A stretch of DNA of 34,937 nt, from positions 2,253,941 to 2,288,877 of the forward strand of contig NZ_AP018314.1 in NCBI RefSeq assembly GCF_002368075.1, read 5' to 3'. Within the stretch, counting starts at the first letter, position 1; every line of letters begins with the position of its first letter. Shown here one piece after another: positions 8,516 through 15,898 of this stretch. The stretch is from Sphaerospermopsis kisseleviana NIES-73. GTDB lineage: Bacteria; Cyanobacteriota; Cyanobacteriia; Cyanobacteriales; Nostocaceae. Below the pieces are notes generated by a model that was not told where the DNA came from, made no database searches, and saw only the letters and a program-made list of their open reading frames with translations. A program made the position numbers and the translations under genes.

Positions 8516-8630
8516 AATAGGTAGGAGGCAGGGAGCAGGGAGCAGGGAGCAGGGGAGGTTAATAACCCCATCACCAGTCCCCAGCGATGCACTGAGCTTG
8601 TCGAAGTGTCCCCAGTCCCCAGTCCCCAAT
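8516..8630. repeat. Heptamer arrays with an embedded inverted copy of the 745-780 unit
   Basis: GGGAGCA heptamers (about 8530-8553) and CAGTCCC-type heptamers surround a unit at 8580-8617. That unit is the reverse complement of the one near 745-780 (core CACTTCGACAAGCTCAGTG, then CATCGCTGG). The block lies between the start of the flavoprotein gene and the stop of frr (TTA, 8631-8633). Confidence 0.88.
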
Positions 8631-9179
8631 TTAGACGGTTGTAATGTCTTTTTCCTTCTCTGCCAGCAAGTCGTCGATTTTCGCTGTATATTTGTTGGTT
8701 AGTTTTTGTAGTTTATCTTGCTGATCTCGTGATTCGTCTTCGGAAATTTCCGCGTTTTTTTCCTGTTTACGAATTGAGTCAAGAGCATCACGACGGATAT
8801 TGCGAATACCAACTCGACCTTCTTCGGCATACTTAGCAGCGAGTTTAGCAAATTCTTTACGACGGTCAGATGTCAAAGGTGGGATGTTCAAACGAATTAC
8901 AGAACCATCATTGCTGGGGGTTAAACCGACATCTGACAAGGAGATTGCCTTTTCCACCATATTCAGACTCTTCTTGTCATAAGGCTGAATGAGAATGGTT
9001 GAGGCATCTGGTGTGGAAATGTTGGCCAGAGATTTTAGAGGTGTTGGTGAACCGTAGTAGTCCACCTGTACTTTATCGAGTAGGCTCGCATTGGCGCGGC
9101 CAGTGCGAATGGTGTTAAAAGCTCGTTGAGTAGCCTCAACGGTTTTTTGCATCGTACTTTCAGCTTCAGCTAATTTCAC
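8631..9179 (-). CDS. frr: Ribosome recycling factor
   Basis: A 182-residue RRF, which together with EF-G splits post-termination ribosomes in the cytoplasm. The sequence is full length and typical, with [10 protein letters not shown] near the N-terminus, the [10 protein letters not shown] hinge region, and long charged helices to the end. I start at GTG 9177-9179 (protein M-K-L-A-E-A-E-S) because GGGAGG lies six bases upstream and the length matches the family. An upstream in-frame ATG would add eight residues that overlap pyrH further. The start lies 14 bases inside the 3' end of pyrH, so the two are translationally coupled in the conserved pyrH-frr order. Confidence 0.93.
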   Translation of the reverse strand: MKLAEAESTMQKTVEATQRAFNTIRTGRANASLLDKVQVDYYGSPTPLKSLANISTPDASTILIQPYDKKSLNMVEKAISLSDVGLTPSNDGSVIRLNIPPLTSDRRKEFAKLAAKYAEEGRVGIRNIRRDALDSIRKQEKNAEISEDESRDQQDKLQKLTNKYTAKIDDLLAEKEKDITTV

Positions 9180-9894
9180 AAGAACCTCCCACAAGAGTGC
9201 CAATAGATTCTCCCATTACTGCACGGTGAATATTTCCTCGCGTTGTTAGGTCAAATACCAGAATGGGAATATTATTTTCTTTACATAAGGCAATTGCGGT
9301 ACTATCCATGACTCGCAAATCTTCAGCCAAAACGTGGGCGTAAGTGAGGGTTGTGTAACGTTTGGCTTCAGGATAAATAGTGGGGTCAGCATCGTAGATT
9401 CCGTCTACTTTGGTGGCTTTAAAAATCACTTCTGCTTCTATTTCTGCTGCTCTTAATGCCGCAGTGGTATCTGTGGTAAAGAAGGGATTTCCTGAACCAG
9501 CACCAAAAATTACCACCCGTCCTTTTTCTAAATGACGGATGGCACGACGACGAATATACGGTTCTGCTAATTCTTGCATAGCGATCGCTGTTTGTACCCG
9601 CGTCTGTATTCCTATCCTTTCTAGCGAGTCTTGTAGCGTCATGGCATTCATTACCGTGGCAATCATTCCTATGTAGTCAGCGGTTGCTCTGTCCATTCCC
9701 GCTGATGCTGCCTTAACGCCTCTGAAAATGTTGCCACCGCCAACTACGATAGCGACTTGAACGCCAGTGGCTACCACCTCTGCCAACTCTTCGGCTATTC
9801 CCTTGACTACTTCTGGATCAATGCCATAGCCCATGTTGCCCATCAAGGCTTCACCGCTCAGTTTAAGTAAAACCCGTCGGTAATTCGTTCCCAT
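9166..9894 (-). CDS. pyrH: UMP kinase
   Basis: A 242-residue bacterial UMP kinase of the amino-acid-kinase fold. It phosphorylates UMP to UDP with ATP as a hexamer and is GTP-activated and UTP-inhibited in the family. Visible motifs are KLSGEAL (11-17), the V-G-G-G-N-I-F-R-G loop (51-59), the [11 protein letters not shown] helix, and the late [13 protein letters not shown] segment typical of PyrH. The length is normal. The ATG at 9892-9894 opens with [10 protein letters not shown], as in other cyanobacteria. It is the first gene of the pyrH-frr operon. A HIP1 site is at 9581. Confidence 0.94.
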   Translation of the reverse strand: MGTNYRRVLLKLSGEALMGNMGYGIDPEVVKGIAEELAEVVATGVQVAIVVGGGNIFRGVKAASAGMDRATADYIGMIATVMNAMTLQDSLERIGIQTRVQTAIAMQELAEPYIRRRAIRHLEKGRVVIFGAGSGNPFFTTDTTAALRAAEIEAEVIFKATKVDGIYDADPTIYPEAKRYTTLTYAHVLAEDLRVMDSTAIALCKENNIPILVFDLTTRGNIHRAVMGESIGTLVGGSCEIS

Positions 9895-9980
9895 GAAGTT
9901 ACGTTTTATTTTATCAAATAAGTTGCAATTGCCTCCAATTTAAGATAGCAGTACAGTGGCAATCTGTGTCTAGTTCTGCG

Positions 9981-10547
9981 TTATTTTCGCCATACTAATG
10001 GCGTTCCCAGTTGTGGGGTTTGTGCTGGCTGGATTTCTTGACCTTCAAATAAAGAGGCGATCGCATTTCTTAAAAAATCTTCCCCAGTCGCTGATGGATC
10101 TTGAGGGTGTTCGTCAATTTGTCCTTTATAGCGCACAATCCCTTCATTATCAATTAAAAAAGCCGTTGGTGTGCTAACAGCACCAAAGCTACGAGTTACA
10201 TCTTGTGTTGTGTCCCATAGGTAGGGAAAATTTAGTTCATGGCGCTGGGCAAAAACTTTCATATCTTCAAAGTTTGATCCAAGGTTGATATCTTCCCCAG
10301 GATTCACATCATTACCATTTAGTCCAATGAGTGTAAAGCTGCTAGGTGAAAATTCCGTTTGAATTTTTTTCAGCCTGTCTATATACTTTTCTACATAAGG
10401 ACAGTGGTTAGACATAGAAATTACACATACTGAGCGTAAACTCTCTAGATAACGGCTGAGATGGTGTACACGGCCATCAATTCCTGGCAACTCAAAATCT
10501 GGTGCATAGCTTCCGATAGGAGTATCAATTGTTTCTAGTATATTCAT
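9981..10547 (-). CDS. Thioredoxin-fold peroxiredoxin-like protein lacking CxxC
   Basis: A 188-residue AhpC/TSA-redoxin-fold protein, apparently of the PRX-like1 type. It has A-P-D-F-E-L-P-G-I-D-G (15-25), the active-site segment with N-H-C-P-Y-V (47-52), the G-L-N-G-N-D loop and the cis-Pro loop V-S-T-P-T-A-F-L. Relatives usually read C-N-H-C-P, but here the first cysteine is serine (S46), leaving Cys49 and an unrelated Cys41. The C-terminal G-C-x-I-K-W of relatives reads G-T-P-L-V-W here. A one-cysteine mechanism or a non-redox role is possible. The gene is single on the minus strand, upstream of pyrH but about 90 bases away. Confidence 0.75.
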   Translation of the reverse strand: MNILETIDTPIGSYAPDFELPGIDGRVHHLSRYLESLRSVCVISMSNHCPYVEKYIDRLKKIQTEFSPSSFTLIGLNGNDVNPGEDINLGSNFEDMKVFAQRHELNFPYLWDTTQDVTRSFGAVSTPTAFLIDNEGIVRYKGQIDEHPQDPSATGEDFLRNAIASLFEGQEIQPAQTPQLGTPLVWRK

Positions 10548-10908
10548 TGTTTTTTGCCAGAAGGAACTAGGAACAAAAACTTGTGTAAATTCAGCGTTAG
10601 TTTTTTAGGTGCTAAACTAAGCCTTAGTATTTGTTTTCTATCCAAATTCATTTTATATACTAATTGAGTTAGCGTAAATTGTAAAACCTCCTGAATTTGG
10701 GATTTATGCTATTTTGAACATCCACAATGTTGTTTTTTGGGTAAATTTTCTGTAATAACCCTGTAAAGTATCATATATTTCTCTAATTCTCATGTAGTAT
10801 GCCAAGCTCAAAATTCCAGGTTTGTCCTATGCTAGATATCTAAAATATGGGCAAAAATCTATTTAACATTAATTCTATTTAACATTTAATTTTGAGTTGT
10901 TTAGTGAT
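10548..10908. other. AT-rich divergent intergenic region
   Basis: 361 bases separate the peroxiredoxin-like gene (-) and the glycosyltransferase gene (+). The stretch is AT-rich, with a short direct repeat TCTATTTAACATT/ATTTAACATTAAT just before the plus-strand gene. I see no RNA gene, terminator or confident promoter. Confidence 0.6.
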
Positions 10909-11859
10909 ATGGGTGAAACAGTGTTTTTTAGTGTTGTTATACCAACTTATAATCGGTTGCCAATTTTGCAGAAGTGCCTCCGCGCTTTAGAAGTACAGAA
11001 TTTCAAGGATACAACTCTTGTAGAAGGGTATGAGATTGTTTTAGTGGATGATGGTTCTACCGATGGGACTTTAGACTGGTTAGCTGAACATCAAGATCAG
11101 TTTCCTCATGTGCGGTGTTTTCAACAGGATCATGCTGGTCCTGCGGCGGCGCGAAATTTGGGTGTAGAAAAAGCTGCGGGTGATACGATTATTTTTATTG
11201 ATAGTGATTTAGTGGTTTTGTCTAATTTCTTACAAGCTCATAGTAATGCTTTATTGCAAGGAAGAGAGAAATTAGGAAACGACGCTTTTTTTACCTACGG
11301 TGCGGTAATTAATACTTGTAATTTTGAAAATCCCACTTCTGAACCTTATAAAATCACAGATTTTTCTGCGGCTTTTTTTGCTACGGGTAATGTGGCTATT
11401 CCTAAACATTGGTTAGAAAAAGCAGGTTTGTTTGATACTGGTTTTCAACTATATGGATGGGAAGATTTAGAGTTAGGTGTAAGGTTGAAAAATTTGGGTT
11501 TGCAATTAATTAAATGTCCTCAAGCTGTGGGTTATCATTGGCATCCACCCTTTAGTTTACAACAAATTGATAATTTAATTGATAAGGAAATTCAACGGGG
11601 AAGGATGGGAGTTTTGTTTTATCAGAAACATCCCACTTGGGAAGTGAAAATGATGATTCAAATGACTCTGTTTCATCGTTTGTTATGGGGTATGCTTTCT
11701 TTAAATGGTTTGTTTAATGAAAGAACTAGCGCCCCTTTATTGCAATGGTTGATTAATTTGGGTAAGCCGCAGTTAGCTTTGGAAATTGCGCGGATTTTTT
11801 TGAATTGGTATAATGTGAAGGGGGTTTATCAGGCTTATGGTGAGATGATGAATAAATGA
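10909..11859 (+). CDS. Family 2 glycosyltransferase
   Basis: A 316-residue GT-A fold family 2 glycosyltransferase, probably cytoplasmic or membrane-peripheral, transferring a sugar from a nucleotide donor to an unknown acceptor. Motifs are VVIPTYNR (9-16), VDDGSTDGT (46-54), the metal-binding D-S-D at 98-100, and the later G-W-E-D-L-E-L-G-V-R-L (about 183-193), where E-D is the usual base region. The C-terminal 60 residues contain a possible amphipathic helix. I start at ATG 10909; an in-frame TTG at 10897 would add four residues, and neither has a clear ribosome-binding site. No polysaccharide cluster surrounds it. Confidence 0.82.
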   Translation: MGETVFFSVVIPTYNRLPILQKCLRALEVQNFKDTTLVEGYEIVLVDDGSTDGTLDWLAEHQDQFPHVRCFQQDHAGPAAARNLGVEKAAGDTIIFIDSDLVVLSNFLQAHSNALLQGREKLGNDAFFTYGAVINTCNFENPTSEPYKITDFSAAFFATGNVAIPKHWLEKAGLFDTGFQLYGWEDLELGVRLKNLGLQLIKCPQAVGYHWHPPFSLQQIDNLIDKEIQRGRMGVLFYQKHPTWEVKMMIQMTLFHRLLWGMLSLNGLFNERTSAPLLQWLINLGKPQLALEIARIFLNWYNVKGVYQAYGEMMNK

Positions 11860-11862
11860 TTG

Positions 11863-11905
11863 TTTCGCGCAAAGAGTCAAAGGAGCAAAGGCGCAAAGAA
11901 GAGAA
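11863..11905. repeat. GCGCAAAG-type dispersed repeat
   Basis: CGCGCAAAG...GGCGCAAAG, with AAAG-ending units in between, just after the glycosyltransferase stop. This resembles the dispersed GCGCAAAGGCGCAAAG repeats seen between genes in many filamentous cyanobacteria (from memory). Non-coding. Confidence 0.6.
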
Positions 11906-11941
11906 GAAGGGATATAATAGAAGAAGTGTGATATTTTTCTA

Positions 11942-12523
11942 TTAAGGGTAGAAATCCTCATCTAAAATTTGCTCTACTGAGAAGGGAGAAGTTAGAGGAT
12001 ATTTATTTTCTGATGGTATGGTAATTCCAAATTTAGCCAGTTTACCTTCTTTTATGGCAAGTTTACGCGCATCGGGGTAAGATTTTTCTAATGCTTCTGT
12101 TAAGTAATTTTTGAGAGATGGGGTATCTGTTAAATTATCAATTTGACTGATTTTTAATAGTGTTTGTTTTTCAATATTGGTTAATCTATCCCAGGTTAAG
12201 AGGATGTTTGATTTGATATCTTCTGTTAAGATTAAATTGTTTTCTTGGATAAATTCTGCAATTTCACCTTGAAATACATCTTTTATTAAAATGCTGATAT
12301 ATTGTAAATATCGAGGATGAGTTTCGTATAAGTTTATTAGGTTTAACCAATGTTCTTGATTTTGCAATCTTTGATTTTTTAATATTTCTGTAGCTGCATT
12401 ACCTAAACCTGATAATTCTAAGGAATGAATGGGGTAAATTTCATCATCTAAGGATATCAGTTCTTGGCATTTTTCTTGACTAATCAAAATTACACAGCTT
12501 TGATTTTCTATTGCTGTGATCAT
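11942..12523 (-). CDS. Chimeric remnant: STAND-NTPase segment plus DUF29 C-terminus
   Basis: A 193-residue protein with two unrelated parts. Residues 1 to about 110 look like the middle of a cyanobacterial NB-ARC/WD40-type STAND NTPase: the C-V-I-L-I-S-Q-E-K strand (ordinarily L-T-S-R-E-K), then S-L-E-L-S-G-L-G-N-A-A-T-E-I-L, then the helical part after the NTPase core. The P-loop and everything before it are missing. Residues about 130-193 match the C-terminus of DUF29 proteins (D-T-P-S-L-K-N-Y-L-T-E, Y-P-D-A-R-K-L-A, then S-P-F-S-V-E-Q-I-L-D-E-D-F-Y-P at the very end). It starts directly beside a palindromic repeat at 12530-12555. It is probably a decayed recombinant, possibly still expressed. 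Confidence 0.65.
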   Translation of the reverse strand: MITAIENQSCVILISQEKCQELISLDDEIYPIHSLELSGLGNAATEILKNQRLQNQEHWLNLINLYETHPRYLQYISILIKDVFQGEIAEFIQENNLILTEDIKSNILLTWDRLTNIEKQTLLKISQIDNLTDTPSLKNYLTEALEKSYPDARKLAIKEGKLAKFGITIPSENKYPLTSPFSVEQILDEDFYP

Positions 12524-12525
12524 TT

Positions 12526-12556
12526 GTAGGTTGGGTTGACGTTAGAAAACCCAACT
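12526..12556. repeat. GTTGGGTT...AACCCAAC palindromic repeat
   Basis: GTTGGGTT (12530-12537) and AACCCAAC (12548-12555) form a perfect 8 bp stem with a 10-base loop. It resembles the dispersed TAGGTTGGGTT...AACCCAAC repeats of cyanobacteria (from memory). It abuts the truncated 5' end of the chimeric gene, so it may mark the break point. Confidence 0.75.
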
Positions 12557-12645
12557 AACTACACTTAAATATAAATTACAACTTCCTCCTCTTTCCATAG
12601 CTAATAATTTTTATCAACCATAAAAACCCTTTATTTATAAACATC

Positions 12646-12882
12646 TCACCGCGCACCAATAGCCATGATCACATATAATTGATTAACAGTATCCTCAATA
12701 AACAAAATCCTATATTTACCAACTCTTAAACGACTTTCTTCTCTACCCTTCAATGGTTTAATATCAAGATTTTCTGTTCCTGTGATTAAACCATCCAACG
12801 CACGAATAATTCTTACTTGATCTTCAACTCTTAATCGTTCAAGATATTTTTGGGCAGGTTTTAAGATAATATAATCAAGCAA
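12646..12882 (-). CDS. RelE/ParE-family toxin
   Basis: A 78-residue RelE/ParE superfamily protein. It begins M-L-D-Y-I-I-L-K-P-A-Q-K-Y-L and ends L-R-V-G-K-Y-R-I-L-F followed by a final strand ending A-I-G-A-R. The R-V-G-K-Y-R-I-L-F strand is the family hallmark. RelE members cut mRNA on the ribosome, whereas ParE members block gyrase; which applies here cannot be told. The usual terminal G-H-R is G-A-R here, so the C-terminal residue set is altered. The start is TTG at 12880-12882, supported by GGAG six bases upstream and an 8-base overlap with the antitoxin stop, typical of toxin-antitoxin coupling. Confidence 0.85.
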   Translation of the reverse strand: MLDYIILKPAQKYLERLRVEDQVRIIRALDGLITGTENLDIKPLKGREESRLRVGKYRILFIEDTVNQLYVIMAIGAR

Positions 12883-13132
12883 AATCTTCTCCTAGTAATT
12901 GACGCTTTAACTCCTGAGATGAAATTCCTTTATCTTTTCCTGTAAGATAATCTTGTAATGCAGATGCACTCATATCTAACAATTCATCATCTACATCTTC
13001 ATCATTTTCATTAGTCTGTTGATCAGCAACATTTATTTTCTGAATAAACTCTAATACATAACTCAATTTTTCATCAGGAATGAGGCTGATTTGTTTTAAT
13101 ATTTCTTGACGAATAATGCTAGAATTAGTCAT
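12875..13132 (-). CDS. Antitoxin of the RelE-type pair
   Basis: An 85-residue small acidic protein, first in a two-gene operon with the RelE-like toxin. The N-terminus (S-I-I-R-Q-E-I-L-K-Q-I-S-L-I-P-D-E-K-L) is the helical start seen in many cyanobacterial antitoxins. The acidic middle (E-N-D-E-D-V-D-D-E) and C-terminal helix presumably wrap the toxin. An AGGAG site lies eight bases before the ATG (13130-13132). A perfect 7-3-7 palindrome 22 bases upstream (13155-13171) is a likely operator for autoregulation. Confidence 0.75.
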   Translation of the reverse strand: MTNSSIIRQEILKQISLIPDEKLSYVLEFIQKINVADQQTNENDEDVDDELLDMSASALQDYLTGKDKGISSQELKRQLLGEDFA

Positions 13133-13154
13133 AAATCAAACTCCTATTTTTTGT

Positions 13155-13171
13155 CACATAACTATTATGTG
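13155..13171. promoter_or_regulatory. Candidate toxin-antitoxin operator palindrome
   Basis: CACATAA-CTA-TTATGTG is a perfect inverted repeat 22 bases before the antitoxin ATG. It overlaps a possible -10 (CATAAT, read on the minus strand). Antitoxins of this class commonly bind such palindromes with their toxin. The placement supports this, but binding is inferred. Confidence 0.5.
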
Positions 13172-13233
13172 TGTAAAATTATCATCAAGGTGAAACTTAA
13201 TCTTGTTTGACATTTTCACCCTTATAACATTTA

Positions 13234-13839
13234 TTATTGTTGATTTAACCATCCCTGTAAATTAGATACTTTACTAAAATAATTAATTCCCACATTAGCT
13301 AATACCTGTTGAATATTAGTCTTACCAAAATCCTTAGTATTTTCACTAAAAAATACCTTCGACATTGATAAATTATTCTGAGCATGAGCTAAAATCACCT
13401 GTAAAATAAAATCATCTCGCTTTTGATTTTTACCAGGTATTAAAGGAGTATTTAAGGTACTTTCCAACATTTCAATTCTGGGTTCAATCAATTCACCATG
13501 ATTTTTCAGATATTCGAGAATCTTCAAAAATCGGTTTCTAAAATCAGTTAATATGTCATCATAATCAATTAAGGAACTTTCTAAGTAGTTGACAAAAGAG
13601 GTAGAGTTAGATAATTCTTTATTTCTTTTTGCTTCATTCATCTCTATTTGAATAGTTTGAGAAAAAGATTGACTACGTTTTTCTTCTCTTTCTATTGCTA
13701 CTAGGGTTTCCATCAAGCAAATACTCGGTATCACAAACTTGAGTTTATCTGAAGACTGATAAACAAAATCTTCTAATTCTTTATTTCTTCCTTTGGCAAT
13801 TGCCATAATGGAATTAGTTTCCAAATAAATAATTATCAT
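13234..13839 (-). CDS. PIN-like domain protein (putative RNase)
   Basis: A 201-residue protein with a PIN-like outline. An N-terminal strand I-I-I-Y-L-E-T-N-S carries Glu7 where PIN nucleases normally have Asp. Glu44 lies in P-S-I-C-L-M-E-T, Asp142/143 in K-R-D-D-F-I-L-Q-V-I-L-A-H-A, and the late strand F-F-S-E-N-T-K-D-F (166-171 region) matches the usual S-x-D/N-x-D-F. The acidic residues could still bind metal. It is longer than VapC-type PIN toxins (about 130 aa), with a helical insertion at 50-140. The gene starts seven bases after the stop of the 147 aa gene, so the two are probably cotranscribed. No VapB-like antitoxin is present. Confidence 0.6.
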   Translation of the reverse strand: MIIIYLETNSIMAIAKGRNKELEDFVYQSSDKLKFVIPSICLMETLVAIEREEKRSQSFSQTIQIEMNEAKRNKELSNSTSFVNYLESSLIDYDDILTDFRNRFLKILEYLKNHGELIEPRIEMLESTLNTPLIPGKNQKRDDFILQVILAHAQNNLSMSKVFFSENTKDFGKTNIQQVLANVGINYFSKVSNLQGWLNQQ

Positions 13840-13846
13840 AATATTA

Positions 13847-14290
13847 TCATAATAATTGTAGCTCCTCTGTAGTTATATCATCCAAAAGAGCAAATAAACC
13901 AATTTCTTTCATTTCTTCAATGTAAGGAGGATTTTCACTTTTCCAATGATAATCTAAATCTCTTAACCAGGATTGAAGTAAAGTGATTAAAGTAAATTGA
14001 TAGATGATTCCTTCAATACTTTTTGGACTATAAAATCCTAAAACTTTTTTGGTTTCTAATCTGGAAACTTCTGCAAAATTCGGACTTTTAAAGATTCTGA
14101 TCACATCGGAGTTAGCAAACATCAAAAAAGGAATATTTTGGTATTTTTCCATTTTTAATATATTCAGTTCGGGAGAAGCATACATGGCGGAAAATCTCAC
14201 ATCTATCATTAAGATAGGTTGATCATCTTTATCTTTGGCGACAATGGCAGGATCAAAATCAATTGCTGTGGGTGGTTTAATTATGCTCAT
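13847..14290 (-). CDS. Unrecognised 147-aa protein, partner of the PIN-like gene
   Basis: I do not recognise the family with certainty. Visible are an N-terminal segment with D-P-A-I-V and then Q-P-I-L-M-I-D-V-R (about 13-32), resembling the beta-hairpin D...hh-(D/E)-x-(K/R) of PD-(D/E)xK or Uma2-like folds; a middle I-P-F-L-M-F-A-N-S-D-V-I-R-I-F-K strand pair, like the type I restriction HsdR N-terminal domain; and helices to an acidic C-terminus. If it is nuclease-like, the usual Lys is Arg here. It is the first gene of a two-gene unit with the PIN-like protein, so the pair may work together. Confidence 0.5.
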   Translation of the reverse strand: MSIIKPPTAIDFDPAIVAKDKDDQPILMIDVRFSAMYASPELNILKMEKYQNIPFLMFANSDVIRIFKSPNFAEVSRLETKKVLGFYSPKSIEGIIYQFTLITLLQSWLRDLDYHWKSENPPYIEEMKEIGLFALLDDITTEELQLL

Positions 14291-14604
14291 GTATTTTTAC
14301 CTTTAATTTAAGATAATTGACATTTTTATTATAAATCAAATTCACCATATTTAGAAACAAAAATATTTATCTTAATATGAAGATGTTTGAATTTTATTGT
14401 TTGAATTTTATTCACATAATTTCTTTTATTTGCTGATTTTTGTTGTTATTAGTCAGCTTTTTTAGACTTGTGCCAAAAACAGCTATTTGATAATTAACCA
14501 ATTTCTTAAAAATTCTGACTCCCTGAACTCCTGACTCCCTGAACTCCTGAACTCCTAGAACTCCTGACTCCTAGAACTCCTTCTTTCAAAACATTTCTGC
14601 AAAA
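14291..14604. other. Divergent intergenic region with CTGACTC/CTGAACTC repeats
   Basis: AT-rich sequence with no gene. About 14515-14581 is an imperfect array of CCTGACTC, CCTGAACTC and CCTAGAACTC units. The rpsB promoter and leader follow directly. Confidence 0.7.
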
Positions 14605-14633
14605 TTGCCACAATTGTGCTACCCTAGTATAGT
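14605..14633 (+). promoter_or_regulatory. Predicted sigma-70 promoter of rpsB
   Basis: TTGCCA (14605-14610), a 17-base spacer, and TATAGT (14628-14633): five of six consensus bases in each box. Transcription would start near 14640, leaving a leader of about 84 bases before rpsB. Confidence 0.6.
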
Positions 14634-14639
14634 TGTCTA

Positions 14640-14723
14640 AATTCCGCACATCCGGGGATTCGGGTGTTTCCGCTGTGGAAATACGCCTGGATGGAGGTTT
14701 AACCCGAATAGGAGCTATAAAAT
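14640..14723 (+). promoter_or_regulatory. Structured rpsB leader RNA
   Basis: An outer perfect 8 bp stem ATTCGGGT/ACCCGAAT (14658-14665 with 14702-14709) encloses an inner hairpin GTTTCC/GGAAAT-type (14666-14671 with 14677-14682, loop GCTGT). The AGGAG ribosome-binding site (14710-14714) follows the outer stem with no gap, nine bases before the ATG. A structure placed this way could control S2 translation, as S2 autoregulates rpsB-tsf in E. coli. The regulatory role is inferred. Confidence 0.5.
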
Positions 14724-15515
14724 ATGCCAGTCGTTTCTTTGGCTCAGATGATGGAGTCAGGTGTTCACTTTGGGCATCAAACCCGACGTTGGAACCCTAA
14801 GATGTCTCCTTACATCTACACTGCTCGCAATGGTGTACACATCATCGACTTGGTGCAAACCGCGCAGTTGATGGATGATGCTTACAACTATATGCGGACA
14901 CAAGCAGAACAAGGTAAAAAATTCTTGTTTGTGGGTACAAAGCGCCAAGCAGCGGGAATTATTGCTCAAGAAGCTAACCGTTGTGGTTCTCACTACATTA
15001 ACCAGCGTTGGTTGGGTGGAATGCTCACCAACTGGGCTACCATTAAAACTAGAGCAGAACGTCTAAAAGATTTAGAACGTCGGGAAGAAAATGGCGCATT
15101 AGACTTATTGCCTAAGAAAGAAGCGTCAATGCTGCGTCGGGAAATGGCGAAGCTACAAAAATACTTGGGCGGCATTAAAAATATGCGGAAAGTGCCTGAC
15201 ATTGTGGTAATTGTTGACCAACGTCGGGAATATAACGCTGTTCAAGAATGCCAAAAACTGGGTATTCCCATTGTGTCTATGTTAGATACAAACTGTGACC
15301 CAGATGTGGTAGATATTCCCATCCCAGCCAATGATGATGCCATCAGATCGATTAAACTGATTGTTGGTAAATTAGCAGATGCTATTTATGAAGGCCGTCA
15401 TGGTCAGCTGGAAGTAGAAGAAGATTACGAAGATTACGAAGGCGCTGAGGAAGAGTACGACTACGATGAAAGTGAGTACACTGACTCAATGATGAGCGAT
15501 GACGACGAAGAATAA
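14724..15515 (+). CDS. rpsB: 30S ribosomal protein S2
   Basis: A 263-residue S2 protein of the small ribosomal subunit. Typical segments are [18 protein letters not shown] (11-28), the W-L-G-G-M-L-T-N-W motif, the [10 protein letters not shown] segment, and the late [13 protein letters not shown]. The last 35 residues are a strongly acidic, tyrosine-rich tail, longer than in E. coli and seen in other cyanobacteria. AGGAG lies nine bases before the ATG. It precedes tsf, but a 383-base gap with mobile-element-like debris separates the two. Confidence 0.96.
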   Translation: MPVVSLAQMMESGVHFGHQTRRWNPKMSPYIYTARNGVHIIDLVQTAQLMDDAYNYMRTQAEQGKKFLFVGTKRQAAGIIAQEANRCGSHYINQRWLGGMLTNWATIKTRAERLKDLERREENGALDLLPKKEASMLRREMAKLQKYLGGIKNMRKVPDIVVIVDQRREYNAVQECQKLGIPIVSMLDTNCDPDVVDIPIPANDDAIRSIKLIVGKLADAIYEGRHGQLEVEEDYEDYEGAEEEYDYDESEYTDSMMSDDDEE

Positions 15516-15898
15516 GGACTAAACAATTTTGGATTTTGGATTTTGGATTTTGGATTTTTTGGGAAAAGCCCGTTGTTTTGGGTGCAACAAATCTCAAATC
15601 GTTCATTTCCAATGTCTAAGCTGCATCTGTTTGTGGTGCAGCCAATCGAAAATCTAAAATTGGCAGAGGCTAAATTTAAAATTCATCGCTTTTCTGTACG
15701 TAGTTCTCATCAGAGGACTTGCAGCCGTCGGGCAGACGGTGATGCTTGCTGAGGGTAAATTTCTTGGAATTCCTTTGAAGCAAGAATCCCCCGGCTTCTA
15801 GCCGTGGGGAATGTCAACAGCCCTGAGTAAGATAGAAATACTCAACACCCGTGAGCGATTATAACTCTAGGTCAAGTTAGGATAGGAATTGAGGCAAC
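15516..15898. other. rpsB-tsf spacer with repeats and a transposon-end-like hairpin
   Basis: About 15528-15560 has three to four GGATTTT heptamers. About 15710-15820 contains a CCGTC/GACGG hairpin followed by an IS200/IS605-like end hairpin (15786-15817). The last 80 bases before tsf may hold its promoter, but none is clear. No protein gene is convincing. Confidence 0.6.
15786..15817. mobile_element. IS200/IS605-like terminal hairpin (remnant)
   Basis: ATCCCCCGGCT, a short loop, then AGCCGTGGGGA and ATGTCAA: a bulged stem of nine pairs with the GAATCCCC...TGTCAA layout that I recall as the right end of cyanobacterial IS200/IS605 elements. No transposase gene is in the gap, so it is either a solo end or the right end of a small non-autonomous element starting near 15700. 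Confidence 0.45.

Noticed and set aside
8500-8592. 31-residue N-terminal extension of the flavoprotein
   Set aside because: It is encoded by heptamer repeats, and the Rossmann strand starts right at the downstream ATG.
15543-15752. 69-codon ORF after rpsB
   Set aside because: It begins inside GGATTTT repeats and crosses transposon-end-like sequence, with no family resemblance.
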